Shown here in pieces: positions 54,918 through 63,276 of a stretch of 64,000 bases of DNA. A model generated the notes under the pieces. The model saw only the letters and a list, made by a program, of their open reading frames with translations. It did not search any database and was not told where the DNA came from. Source of the stretch: CAVVGZ01 sp963747965 (GTDB lineage Bacteria > Chloroflexota > Anaerolineae > Anaerolineales > Anaerolineaceae); assembly GCA_963747965.1 (NCBI GenBank), contig CAVVGZ010000004.1:248001-312000 (forward strand). Reading direction: 5' to 3'. How positions within the stretch are numbered: the first letter of the stretch is position 1; each line of letters opens with the position of its first letter. Position numbers and translations under genes: made by a program.

Positions 54918-56393
54918 ATGAAACAGGTCAAAAAATCTATACCTCCCCTGGATAAAATGGTGAAATTCCAGCATCTGCTCTCTGACGGCGATTTCCAGCT
55001 GCTCGAGCAAGAATTGGATAAACCACTCAATCCTGGGATTCGCCTGAACCGCATCAAATGTCACCCGGTGACGATTGATGAACTGGTTTCCAGATACAAT
55101 TGGGAGATTAAACCGGTTCCCTACTGTGCAAGCGGTTGGAAAGTATGTAAATCGGATAAGCCGGTCAGCCAGTCTGTGGAGCAGCGCTTCGGGTATTATT
55201 ACATCCAGGATACTGCATCCATGCTGCCCCCGGAATTGTTCAATTTCTCAGGAAATCCCTCTCCCCTGATCCTGGATATGGCTGCTTCACCCGGGGGAAA
55301 AACCACCCATCTGGCTGACCGGAGCGGTGATTTCGGATTAATTGTCGCTAATGACAACAGCCGGGAGAGAATCACGGCATTGAAGCTCATCCTGCAAAAC
55401 TGGGGGGTTCTCAACCACGCCATCACCCAATTTCCGGGTGAGATGTTCGGTGAATGGTTCCCGGAAGTCTTTGATTATGTTTTACTGGATGCACCCTGCA
55501 GTATGCAGGGACTGCGCACAACTGCCAGCCATCCCATACGCCCGGTTACAGACAAAGAAATAAACTCCCTGTCCCAGCGCCAGGTACGTCTGCTGACCAG
55601 CGCATTGCAAACTGCCAGGGTAGGTGGTCAGGTAGTGTATGCCACCTGTACCTTGCAGCCGGAAGAAGATGAAGCAGTTTTAGATGCCCTGCTCAAGAAA
55701 TTTCCCGGGCTATTCAGCGTGGTTAACCTGGAAAAAATCCTGCCCATCCCATCACCGGCTTTGCCTGGTGATGGCACCAGGATGTTTCACCCATCTGTTC
55801 TAAATGCAGCCAGGCTCTGGCCGCATCGCTATGGAACATCCGGTTTCTTTTGCGCCCTTCTCAGGAAAGAAGGACCCTTTCCACCGCTTACCGGAGCCCC
55901 CAGCCGCCTTTCCAATCTGCAAGAGAATGGATATTTTCCCATAAAAGCAAAGGAACGCAGGGTTTTAACTGATTTTTGCTTGCAAATCTACGGTTACGAC
56001 CTGGATGCAAGCCTGCATAGGTTCAACCTGGAAATTTGGCTTCGGGACAAAACCTGTTATGCATTTCCTCAAAAATACTTCAATCATGGCTTTCAATTCC
56101 CCATTCGATCGATGGGATTACAGTTGGGGGAGTACTCGCCGGATGGTTTCATCATCTCTCATGATTGGGTTTCCCGCTTTTTCGACCTTTTCATACACCG
56201 GCGATACTTACTCCAGCCAGAGGAGGAGAATTCCTGGTTGAAAGGGTTGGATATCCGGGGGAATCCTGGCACAAGTCATCCTCATGGGACCATCCTGATC
56301 ATGACCGGTCAGCATGATCGGTTCCTGGGGAGAGGAGAAATTCAGCGCGACCGCATAAAAAACCTTATCCCCAGGCGGAGCATCCTTCAGTGA
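54918..56393 (+). CDS. RsmB/RsmF-like rRNA (cytosine-5) methyltransferase
   Basis: About 491 aa from the ATG at 54918, which lies after the previous gene's stop; ATGs at 54831 and 54849 overlap the preceding frame, so the start is uncertain and the RBS weak. The NOL1/NOP2/Sun domain (about 75-285) has the SAM motif LDMAASPGGKTTHLA, DNSRERITALK, and both catalytic cysteines in LLDAPCSMQG and YATCTLQPEEDE. The C-terminal ~190 residues resemble the PUA-like and RsmF C-domain used to hold 16S rRNA. It would make m5C in rRNA (RsmF-like, C1407 region). It is third in a run with the TGT and G1405-type genes. Confidence 0.85.
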   Translation: MKQVKKSIPPLDKMVKFQHLLSDGDFQLLEQELDKPLNPGIRLNRIKCHPVTIDELVSRYNWEIKPVPYCASGWKVCKSDKPVSQSVEQRFGYYYIQDTASMLPPELFNFSGNPSPLILDMAASPGGKTTHLADRSGDFGLIVANDNSRERITALKLILQNWGVLNHAITQFPGEMFGEWFPEVFDYVLLDAPCSMQGLRTTASHPIRPVTDKEINSLSQRQVRLLTSALQTARVGGQVVYATCTLQPEEDEAVLDALLKKFPGLFSVVNLEKILPIPSPALPGDGTRMFHPSVLNAARLWPHRYGTSGFFCALLRKEGPFPPLTGAPSRLSNLQENGYFPIKAKERRVLTDFCLQIYGYDLDASLHRFNLEIWLRDKTCYAFPQKYFNHGFQFPIRSMGLQLGEYSPDGFIISHDWVSRFFDLFIHRRYLLQPEEENSWLKGLDIRGNPGTSHPHGTILIMTGQHDRFLGRGEIQRDRIKNLIPRRSILQ

Positions 56394-56464
56394 CTCAAGA
56401 TTTTTGGTCTTATGGCTTGGAGTCCATTAATAATTTAATTGTTCTGTTATATGCTTAATTCATC

Positions 56465-57496
56465 ATGGAAAGCGTAAATCGGAATCAGGATCAGGATTTA
56501 ACCCCCGGCAGCTCAGGTACGGAACGCAGTGCCCAATTCCTGGAGGCTATTAAACAGGCAACCCTGCAGGTATCTTCAAGCCTTAAACAACAAAATATCC
56601 TGTACAACATCCTCAAAAGTTGTTTCGATTTAATCGCAGATGTTAAGGATGCCCAAATATTCCTTATTGAGGATGAAATGATTGCGTGCTGCGCGGAAAT
56701 GCATGCTGATGAAAGCTTTCATATCACATTCCCCGATGCAAATCAGTCTGAATGGATTCATCACGTTATCCATACCGTAGAAATGACTGTCTTTCAATAC
56801 AATGGAAGTTCAGCAAATAAACAGGACTTCCCGCAAGCATGGAAAGGCTCTGTCATCCTCCAACCATTCGAAATCCAGGATTCTGCAAAAGGTGTGATGG
56901 TACTTGCCTTTGAGGATGATCGTAGCTTATCCAGGGACGAGCAGTTTATTTTGAACTTGCTGAAAGACCAGGCTTCGGTTTCACTCCATAACGCCCTGCT
57001 GCACAGGGTTATCGAGGAGCAAGCCATGACCGATTCTCTCACTGGCCTTCCCAACCGGCGCAGCATGGATTACCACCTCCAGGAGGAATTGCAACGGGGA
57101 AGGATAGGCCAGCGTCCCTTTTCAGTGCTGCTGCTCGACATTAATCAATTTAAACAGGTCAATGATCGTTATGGCCATCCGGCCGGGGATTTGCTTCTAC
57201 GCCAGATCGCCGAATTTCTGAAACAGGTCATCCGAAAAACGGATTTCTTGGCCAGGTATGGCGGGGATGAATTTGCTGTTATTCTGCCAGAGACAGATGC
57301 CGTCATGGCCGAAAAGATTGCAGCCCGCATTAACCAGGGGTTGAAAGATAACCTCTTCCAGGTAAATGAGGGAATTAATATTCATCTCAGCGCCAGCCTG
57401 GGCTTGACAGCATACCCGGAAGACGGGGATTCCATTCAGCAGCTTCTTGACAGCGCCGACCGCAACCTTTATAAGAAAAAATCCGCCCACCCTTGA
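56465..57496 (+). CDS. GAF-GGDEF diguanylate cyclase
   Basis: 343 aa. The N-terminal ~170 residues have GAF-type features (LIADVKDAQIFLIEDEMIACC, VMVLAFEDDRSLSRDEQFI). Then a GGDEF domain (about 180-340): TDSLTGLPNRRSMD, LLDINQFKQVNDRYGHPAGD and the active site ARYGGDEFAVILPE. The inhibitory I-site RxxD is present (RKTD, five residues before the GGDEF). The enzyme would make cyclic di-GMP in response to a ligand or redox signal bound by the GAF domain. No EAL domain. It stands alone after the rRNA methyltransferase, convergent with the HAD array. Confidence 0.93.
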   Translation: MESVNRNQDQDLTPGSSGTERSAQFLEAIKQATLQVSSSLKQQNILYNILKSCFDLIADVKDAQIFLIEDEMIACCAEMHADESFHITFPDANQSEWIHHVIHTVEMTVFQYNGSSANKQDFPQAWKGSVILQPFEIQDSAKGVMVLAFEDDRSLSRDEQFILNLLKDQASVSLHNALLHRVIEEQAMTDSLTGLPNRRSMDYHLQEELQRGRIGQRPFSVLLLDINQFKQVNDRYGHPAGDLLLRQIAEFLKQVIRKTDFLARYGGDEFAVILPETDAVMAEKIAARINQGLKDNLFQVNEGINIHLSASLGLTAYPEDGDSIQQLLDSADRNLYKKKSAHP

Positions 57497-57555
57497 AGAA
57501 ATAAACACAGAATTTCAGATATTATTCACAATTGAAAAAGATTCTCAACACCGCA

Positions 57556-58218
57556 TTAATTATCTCCAAGCAGAATGCGGCGGAATTCACCCACGGTGTT
57601 CACCCGGTAATCGGGTTGATAGGTAAAATGGAGATCTACATCCAGGTGGTTCCATGCAGCCAGGAAGGAAACACATCCTGCCCGGTGGGCGGATTCAATA
57701 TCATGGGGTCCATCGCCGATATATATCGCCTGGCTGCCATCTGTACCCAGCCGGTTCAGCGCGCAACGGATTGGAGCCGGGTCGGGCTTTTGGTTGGTAG
57801 TATCATCCGCTGTTACCACAACTTCAACCATGGAAACCGCCTCTCGAGCAGCCGGGGTTAAATTCACGGTATCCTTATTGCTGCCGGTGACAATCCCCAG
57901 GGTACAGCCGGCTTTCTCAAGGGAAGCCATAAGTTCATTGATTCCATCAAAGAAACTTATTTGATTGGCAAGTTCCCTGTAAATTTCTCGCCGGTAACGA
58001 ATAATATCGTCAATCTTTTCCTTTTGTACCCCAAGTTTAGCCATGGCGGATTTTTCTCCCATGCCAATTAGCGTGGCGTGGATTTCTTCGGTCAATTCTG
58101 GATAACCAAACGCAGCCATGGTTTCTTTCAAGGAGGTATACATCGGGTCCATATTGTCCAGGATGGTGCCATCCAGGTCAAAAAGGATTACTTTTCTGGT
58201 TTCGATGAGTGGTGCCAT
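57556..58218 (-). CDS. HAD-family phosphatase, array copy 1 (Gph-like)
   Basis: 220 aa, Gph/YrfG-type HAD hydrolase. Nucleophile motif ILFDLDGTILDN (first and second Asp), a cap of about 60 residues, motif II LGIVTGSNKD, the Lys of motif III in NQKPDPAP, and motif IV YIGDGPHDIESA with the metal-binding Asp pair. These remove phosphate from small phosphorylated metabolites (phosphoglycolate or sugar phosphates). It is the last of five tandem paralogues and closest to its neighbour at 58284 (shared DDIIRYRRE-like, ELANQISFFDGI and GPHDIESAHRAGC features). It ends in the array-specific tail EFRRILLGDN. Confidence 0.9.
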   Translation of the reverse strand: MAPLIETRKVILFDLDGTILDNMDPMYTSLKETMAAFGYPELTEEIHATLIGMGEKSAMAKLGVQKEKIDDIIRYRREIYRELANQISFFDGINELMASLEKAGCTLGIVTGSNKDTVNLTPAAREAVSMVEVVVTADDTTNQKPDPAPIRCALNRLGTDGSQAIYIGDGPHDIESAHRAGCVSFLAAWNHLDVDLHFTYQPDYRVNTVGEFRRILLGDN

Positions 58219-58283
58219 AATGGATTTTCTTCTTTCTCAATTTGTATTCTTCCGGCATGATTTAGACCGGGGATTTGTTTTCA

Positions 58284-58940
58284 TTATCCGAGCAGCAGTT
58301 GTTCGAATTCCTTGATCGTAGACACTATAAAATCGGGCGGAATATTAAGGTCATTCTCATACCTGCTCCCATTCCAGGTAGCCAGGACGGAGACACAACC
58401 CGCCCGGTAAGCGGATTCGATATCCCGTGGGGTATCCCCGATATATACAGCCTGGCTGCTATCCCCACCAAGGCGCTCCAACGCGCAAAGTATCGGGTCA
58501 GGGTGCGGTTTGGGATGGCTGGTATCCTCCATTGTCACCAGGAGCTCGAAATAAGAAGCCGCCTGCCTGGCTGCGGGAACCATCTCCACCCAATCCTGGC
58601 TGCTTCCGGTGACAATCCCGAGACGGAACCCGGTCTCCTTGAGTAAGGTAATGAGATCCAGGATACCATCGAAAATTGTCACTTGTGCAGCCATTTCTCT
58701 CATGATTTTCCGGCGGTAGCTGACCACCTCATCCATTTTGTCCGGGGTCACGCCAAGTTTTCGCAGGCCGTACGGTTCCCCCATCCCTTGAATGGAATCG
58801 TAGATTCCTTTTGTCAGGATCGGATACCCAAACGCCGAAAGGGTAGCTTTCAGAGAGGAATAGGTCCAATCGTAATTGTCCAGGATGGTGCCATCCAGGT
58901 CGAAGAGGATGATATTTTTGTTGTTGATGAGAGGCTGCAT
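58284..58940 (-). CDS. HAD-family phosphatase, array copy 2
   Basis: 218 aa. Motifs: ILFDLDGTILDNYDW, LGIVTGSSQDW (motif II Thr/Ser), THPKPHPDPI-like KPHPDPI (Lys), VYIGDTPRDIESAYRAGC. Its cap shares GMGEPYGLRKLGV with the copy at 57556 (GMGEKSAMAKLGV), so the two form the most recent pair. It ends FIVSTIKEFEQLLLG, the tail typical of this array. Phosphatase role as for copy 1; substrate unknown. Confidence 0.9.
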   Translation of the reverse strand: MQPLINNKNIILFDLDGTILDNYDWTYSSLKATLSAFGYPILTKGIYDSIQGMGEPYGLRKLGVTPDKMDEVVSYRRKIMREMAAQVTIFDGILDLITLLKETGFRLGIVTGSSQDWVEMVPAARQAASYFELLVTMEDTSHPKPHPDPILCALERLGGDSSQAVYIGDTPRDIESAYRAGCVSVLATWNGSRYENDLNIPPDFIVSTIKEFEQLLLG

Positions 58941-58984
58941 TTTTATTTCATCTTTTTAAAATTTATCCGGAGAATTGCCAGCTG

Positions 58985-59659
58985 CTATCCTAACAGAAGC
59001 TGTTTGAGTTCATCCACGGTGGAAACAACATAATCGGGTTGGTGTGGAAATCCAGATGCATCCTTAGCGCCACCCCAGGTAACCAGGATGGATTTACAAT
59101 CCGCTAAAAATGCCGCAGTGATATCGACAATCGAATCTCCAATAAAAATCGTCTGGCTGGGAACAGCTCCCAATTTTTCCAGGGCAAAGAATATCTGGTC
59201 GGGGTACGGTTTACCCCGGCTGGTATCATCCGGGGTTACATACACATCCAGATGATTTTTGAGTGCCTGGGCAGCCGGAACTACCCTGGTTTTCTGGTCG
59301 GATCTGCCGGTTACCACCCCCAGCATACAGCCATTTTCCTGCAGAGTCCTGAGCAGCTGGGGGATGCCGTCATAAAGAGAAATTTCTTTTCCGGTTTCCT
59401 CATCCAGCCTGTTCCACTCCTCCCGGATTTGGGGAATATACTGCTCCGGTATTCCAATATCCCTTAAGACCTCATCCTCGCTTTTTCCCCAAATCGAGGC
59501 AAATGAAAAATCCTCTGGGGGTTGGAAACCGTTAGCCTGGATTGCAGATAGCATCGTGTTTAATACAGCGCTAAAGCTGTCCATTAAGGTCCCATCCAGG
59601 TCAAAGAGGATGACTTTCCGAGAATTTATCAGAGGTTCCAAATTTATATCCATACGCAC
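58985..59659 (-). CDS. HAD-family phosphatase, array copy 3
   Basis: 224 aa; the ATG at 59653 is an alternative start. Motifs: ILFDLDGTLMDSF, LGVVTGRSDQKTR, RGKPYPDQI, IFIGDSIVDITAA. The cap has PEDFSFASIWGKSEDEVL, more like copies 4 and 5 than 1 and 2. Copies 3-5 carry the VTGR form of motif II where copies 1-2 have VTGS. C-terminal tail YVVSTVDELKQLLLG. Substrate unknown. Confidence 0.9.
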   Translation of the reverse strand: MRMDINLEPLINSRKVILFDLDGTLMDSFSAVLNTMLSAIQANGFQPPEDFSFASIWGKSEDEVLRDIGIPEQYIPQIREEWNRLDEETGKEISLYDGIPQLLRTLQENGCMLGVVTGRSDQKTRVVPAAQALKNHLDVYVTPDDTSRGKPYPDQIFFALEKLGAVPSQTIFIGDSIVDITAAFLADCKSILVTWGGAKDASGFPHQPDYVVSTVDELKQLLLG

Positions 59660-59717
59660 TTATTTTTGATCTATACTGCAAAATTAATTTTTCTTACAAA
59701 ACAAAATCCTGGAAGAT

Positions 59718-60383
59718 CTAACCAAGCAGAAGTATTTTTAGCTCCTCAACGGTTGAAACAATATAATCAGGCTTGCTTGGGAAACCAGTTGCGTCCTTTA
59801 CCCCGCCCCAGGTGACCAGGATCGAGGTGCACCCCGCTGCATTTGCCATAGTAATATCATTTGCCGAATCACCAACATAAATGGTTTGATCCGGGGAGAA
59901 ACCGATTTTCTTCAATGCATAAAAGACCGGTTCCGGATCCGGCTTGCCTTTGCAGGTGTCATCCGGATTGATAAAAACATCCATGATTTTTTCCAGTTCC
60001 AGGGCAACTGGCACGGTTCTGGTTGTTTTCCTGTTCCTTCCGGTGATTATGCCCAGGGCACAGCCTTGCTGGCGTAAAGACTGGAGCAATTCAGGAATGC
60101 CCTCATAGTAGGGGATATTCCCGGTATACTCGCTGGTAAAGCGTGTCCACTCATCCATCAGCTCTGGAATTTTTTCCTCCGGAAATCCAAGCTTCACAAA
60201 AACATCATGTTCGCTTCTGCCGAATAGCTCCCCATAAATATTTCCCGCTGGCGGTTCGTAGCCGCAATACAGAAGCGCAGATACCAGGGTATCTCTGACT
60301 GATGCAAAGCTCTCAATCAGCGTCCCGTCCAGATCAAACAGGATTGCCTTGGGATCATGATGCAATAATTCAGAATTTTCCAT
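59718..60383 (-). CDS. HAD-family phosphatase, array copy 4
   Basis: 221 aa from ATG 60383, which has AGAGGAAGAG upstream; an open frame extends 61 codons further but overlaps the preceding gene and has no HAD similarity there. Motifs: ILFDLDGTLIESF, LGIITGRNRKTTR, CKGKPDPEPV, IYVGDSANDITMANAAGC. Its tail YIVSTVEELKILLLG closely matches copy 3, and TRFTSEYTGNIPYYEGI is its cap. Likely a duplicate of copy 3. Confidence 0.9.
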   Translation of the reverse strand: MENSELLHHDPKAILFDLDGTLIESFASVRDTLVSALLYCGYEPPAGNIYGELFGRSEHDVFVKLGFPEEKIPELMDEWTRFTSEYTGNIPYYEGIPELLQSLRQQGCALGIITGRNRKTTRTVPVALELEKIMDVFINPDDTCKGKPDPEPVFYALKKIGFSPDQTIYVGDSANDITMANAAGCTSILVTWGGVKDATGFPSKPDYIVSTVEELKILLLG

Positions 60384-60427
60384 CCGCTCTTCCTCTTTTG
60401 CTTCCGTTGCCGCCGTTAATAGGATTT

Positions 60428-61156
60428 TTAGGGATGGCCCAGCAGGAGCATTTCCAGTTCCTGGGGAGTCGAGACCACAAAATGCGGTTGATAAGAAAAA
60501 CCGGCAGCGCTTTGAGCTACACCCCAGGTGACCAGGATCGACTGGCATCCAGCCCGATGGGCACACTCCATATCATTGGGAGAGTCGCCCACATAAAATG
60601 CCCGGGCAGGAGATACTCCCAACTGCTCCAGGGCATATAATATTGGGCGTGGATCGGGTTTTACCTCAGGGATATCCCCTTCAAGTACAATCACATCCAC
60701 CATTTCAGTGACCTGTTTTCCAATAGCAATATCCTTAAAGTGCTTCCGGGTTCGGCCAGTCACAATTCCGACCGGGCATCCAAGCTTTTTTATTTTCAAA
60801 ATCAAATCCTGCATTCCGTCAAATAAGGTGAGTTCACCTGCATGCAGATTCGTCTGGTTGGCCCATTCACTCCTGACTTCCTCCAGGAAATCCCCCTCGA
60901 GACCCAGGGTGCGGAGAATTTCTGTTTCCCCCGTGGTAAATAATCCGGTTAGCTCTGTGCCAGCTGGCGGTTCTATTCCGAAACTGTCTAAGGCACGGAT
61001 AAGATTTCGGGTGGCAACATCCAGGCTGTTGAGGATTGTGCCGTCCAGGTCAAATAAAACTGCATCACCCGCCTGGCAAAGTTGTTGTGCCTTCAATTGT
61101 TGTTTAACCCCACCCTGCAAATTTTTTCCATAAAAATCTTGACCATTATACGTCAT
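60428..61156 (-). CDS. HAD-family phosphatase, array copy 5
   Basis: 242 aa, with an N-terminal extension of about 30 residues that the other copies lack (KNLQGGVKQQLKAQQLCQAG). Motifs: VLFDLDGTILNSLD, VGIVTGRTRKHF, EVKPDPRPI, FYVGDSPNDMECAHRAGC. Tail FVVSTPQELEMLLLG. It is the first HAD gene of the operon, 59 bases after the SIS gene. All active-site residues of the HAD phosphatase class are present, so this copy is not degenerate. Confidence 0.9.
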   Translation of the reverse strand: MTYNGQDFYGKNLQGGVKQQLKAQQLCQAGDAVLFDLDGTILNSLDVATRNLIRALDSFGIEPPAGTELTGLFTTGETEILRTLGLEGDFLEEVRSEWANQTNLHAGELTLFDGMQDLILKIKKLGCPVGIVTGRTRKHFKDIAIGKQVTEMVDVIVLEGDIPEVKPDPRPILYALEQLGVSPARAFYVGDSPNDMECAHRAGCQSILVTWGVAQSAAGFSYQPHFVVSTPQELEMLLLGHP

Positions 61157-61215
61157 GATAGGCAGGCAATAGTCATCTATTATTCTCTTTTTGTAATATT
61201 TTTAGAAGGACTTTT

Positions 61216-61819
61216 TTACTTCGATGAATCCTCTGCCGCCATTTTGGCAATGATTCCCCCGGGATGTCCATTCACAAAGTGATCTCGCGGCGTTCCTTTT
61301 AGTTCCAGAACTCCAAAAACCATCGTATCACAAATGGCATCCATTGCCAGGGAGCTTCCCACTCGCCATTAAACCATCATATGGATCTACTTCGGGCGGG
61401 GTGTCTAAATGGATGATGATCGTGCTCAACCTACCGATCGTTGATTCCGGCCTGGCAGTAAGCGTAATAATTGGAGCACCCCGTTTGGATACAATTTCTG
61501 CAAGTTTGCAGGTTTCCGTGGTTTCTCCTGTCTTGGAGAGCAGCACAACCACATCCTCCTCCTTGACAGCCCCGGAACTGCCATGCAAACTATCTCCGGC
61601 ATGAAGGAAAAGTGCGGGGCAGCCCACATTGCACAGCAAATGAGCAAACCGACGTGCTACAATCCCGGTTGTCCCCACCCCGGAGACAATGACATGACCT
61701 TTACAATTTGCAAGCAAATTAACAGCCTGTTCCAGCGATCCATCCAGTTGTCCGGCAAGCTGCTGCAGCATCCCGGCCTCTGACATGAGGACTTTTCTTC
61801 CGATTTCAATGATATCCAT
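61216..61819 (-). pseudogene. SIS-domain sugar-phosphate isomerase (HxlB/KdsD-like), frameshifted as sequenced
   Basis: ATG 61819 with AGTCAGGA upstream. One SIS domain: GHVIVSGVGTTGIVARRFAH (phosphosugar loop), FLHAGDSLHGSSGAV, VVLLSKTGETTE. The frame breaks at about 61363 (ASGKLPGNGCHL*). In the next frame it reads ASGSSLAMDAICDTMVFGV then RDHFVNGHPGGIIAK, the conserved end of arabinose-5-phosphate isomerase and hexulose isomerase proteins, to TAA 61216-61218. One extra G in AGTGGGAAG explains it; restored length is about 201 aa. Such enzymes interconvert aldose and ketose phosphates. It leads a run of five HAD genes, so a sugar-phosphate role is plausible. Confidence 0.78.
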
Positions 61820-61899
61820 AATCCTGACTCTCTGTAATTAGATTGATTTTCTATTTACTATAGGTCATCCAGGATTCCGCATAATGGACCGGATTCCAC

Positions 61900-62115
61900 C
61901 GTATTCAATGACGAAAATCTGCTGCAGAATATCCGTGAGTAACAATATAGGACAGCTCTTTTATTTTGAGCGCAATTTCGAAAGGGCTGCAAAATATAAA
62001 TCGCCGGCCAACAGCCTCATGGAGTTCCTCAATGGCAAAACGACTGGCAGCTTAATTTACAGCAGCGTTCTATCCAGAACCTCCTGCGCCATTTCAGCCA
62101 TTAGAAGCCGTGCTC
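61900..62115 (-). pseudogene. Decayed SIS-domain (GlmS/FrlB-like) gene remnant
   Basis: On the minus strand two fragments in different frames resemble the C-terminal SIS half of aminosugar isomerases: MAEMAQEVLDRTLL (stop at 62057-62059), then about 45 residues with CSPFEIALKIKELSYI and THGYSAADFRH before a stop at 61905-61907. The order and spacing match the FEIALKLKE-SY-EGYSAADFxHGP region of GlmS-type proteins. Stops and frame changes make it non-functional. It lies just upstream of the SIS gene at 61216-61819 and may be the remains of a longer sugar-isomerase locus. Confidence 0.5.
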
Positions 62116-62193
62116 TACCATGGAGCATGAATTACCGCAGCCTGTTGAAAGATATCCCTAAATAATCTTCTCATAAATTTCTTGGAAAGAGAT

Positions 62194-62238
62194 AACCATT
62201 CCGCCAGTCTTTTTCAATAGAACCTCACCGGAATGGTT
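62194..62238. repeat. 10-bp inverted repeat with 25-base loop
   Basis: AACCATTCCG (62194-62203) and CGGAATGGTT (62229-62238). It lies in the spacer between the SIS remnant and the DeoR promoter. It could be a terminator-like hairpin, a regulator site or the end of a lost element; there is no T-run directly after it. Confidence 0.5.
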
Positions 62239-62408
62239 TATTGATAATTTTAAGCGACACCATATCCCTTTCTAACCCGAACGTCCCCGATATTCGTCAA
62301 GGATACCTCTGTCTTTGCAGAAATCCTCTGGTATTCATGAATTCAATAAATAGGTATAAAAAAATCCCTAATCAATCTTATCACAGCGGAATTTAACTCT
62401 TCTCCCCA

Positions 62409-62437
62409 TTGACAAATGCTTTCGTTTTCTCTATAAT
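62409..62437 (+). promoter_or_regulatory. Perfect-consensus sigma70 promoter of the DeoR gene
   Basis: TTGACA (62409-62414), 17-base spacer, TATAAT (62432-62437): both boxes exact. The start point would be near 62444, about 40 bases before the ATG. An 8-base direct repeat GTATTCAT at 62331-62338 and 62452-62459 flanks the promoter and could be operator half-sites. Confidence 0.85.
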
Positions 62438-62483
62438 GAAAGTAATCGTAAGTATTCATAACCAATCATAAATTCCCAAATAC

Positions 62484-63251
62484 ATGACTATTTTTCTGGA
62501 AGAGCGCCGAAAAGACATATTAACCTGGATCCTGGATCACGGGCGTGTTTCTGTCAGCGAGCTTAGCGAACACTATGGCGTTTCAGAAGTCACCATCCGT
62601 GCCGACCTGCAGGCCCTCGAAAACCAGGAACTGATCCTGCGAACACATGGCGGTGCCATCCCCAACCAGCCAGAACTTTCGGATATTGCCCTCAATAAGA
62701 GAATCGAAAAAGAGGTTGAAGAAAAATCCCGCATTGGGGAAGCAGCCGCCCTTAGGATCTCAAATGGAGAAACCATCTTTCTGGACAGCAGTACGACCAC
62801 CCTGGCTATTGCCCGAAAATTAACTGATTTTACCGATTTAACGGTTATCACCAACAGCCTGGCTGTTACCCAGGAATTGATGGAATCCAATGGAATTTCC
62901 ATCCTGCTGATTGGCGGACTGGTTTTACGCGATGATGCCTCTACTTACGGATGGCCGGGTATGGATATCCTGCAAAATATGTCCATCCAGAAGGGATTTT
63001 TCGGGGCTCATGGCATCGATATCGATCACGGCCTTACCGACCTCAGCCCAGCCGTGGCAGAAGTAAAAAAAGCTGTCCTTTCAAAATGCCAGGAAGTGAT
63101 TGCAGTTTTAGATGCTACCAAATGGGGAAAAATAGGCCTGGCATCATTCGCCAGTTTGAATGATATCAAAACAATTATCACCGGTCAGGCAGCACCAGCC
63201 CATTTATTAAAACAAGTAACCAACACAGGGATTCAAATTTTTTTAGTTTAA
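62484..63251 (+). CDS. DeoR/GlpR-family transcriptional regulator
   Basis: 255 aa. The N-terminal HTH (VSVSELSEHYGVSEVTIRAD then LQALENQELILRTHGGAIP) is the DeoR signature; the C-terminal sensor domain has IFLDSSTTTLAIARKL (the phosphosugar-binding D-x-S-T/S region), GLVLRDDASTYG and LDATKWGKIG. These proteins usually repress sugar-catabolic genes until a phosphorylated sugar binds. No clear Shine-Dalgarno precedes the ATG. It is divergent from the SIS/HAD operon and 25 bases upstream of an E1-alpha gene; either could be its target. Confidence 0.93.
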   Translation: MTIFLEERRKDILTWILDHGRVSVSELSEHYGVSEVTIRADLQALENQELILRTHGGAIPNQPELSDIALNKRIEKEVEEKSRIGEAAALRISNGETIFLDSSTTTLAIARKLTDFTDLTVITNSLAVTQELMESNGISILLIGGLVLRDDASTYGWPGMDILQNMSIQKGFFGAHGIDIDHGLTDLSPAVAEVKKAVLSKCQEVIAVLDATKWGKIGLASFASLNDIKTIITGQAAPAHLLKQVTNTGIQIFLV

Positions 63252-63276
63252 ACATCATATAAAAAGGATAGGTAGA

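Noticed and set aside
60384..60566. A 61-codon extension of HAD copy 4
   Set aside because: It overlaps the C-terminal codons of HAD copy 5 and lacks HAD similarity; the ATG at 60383 has a good RBS.
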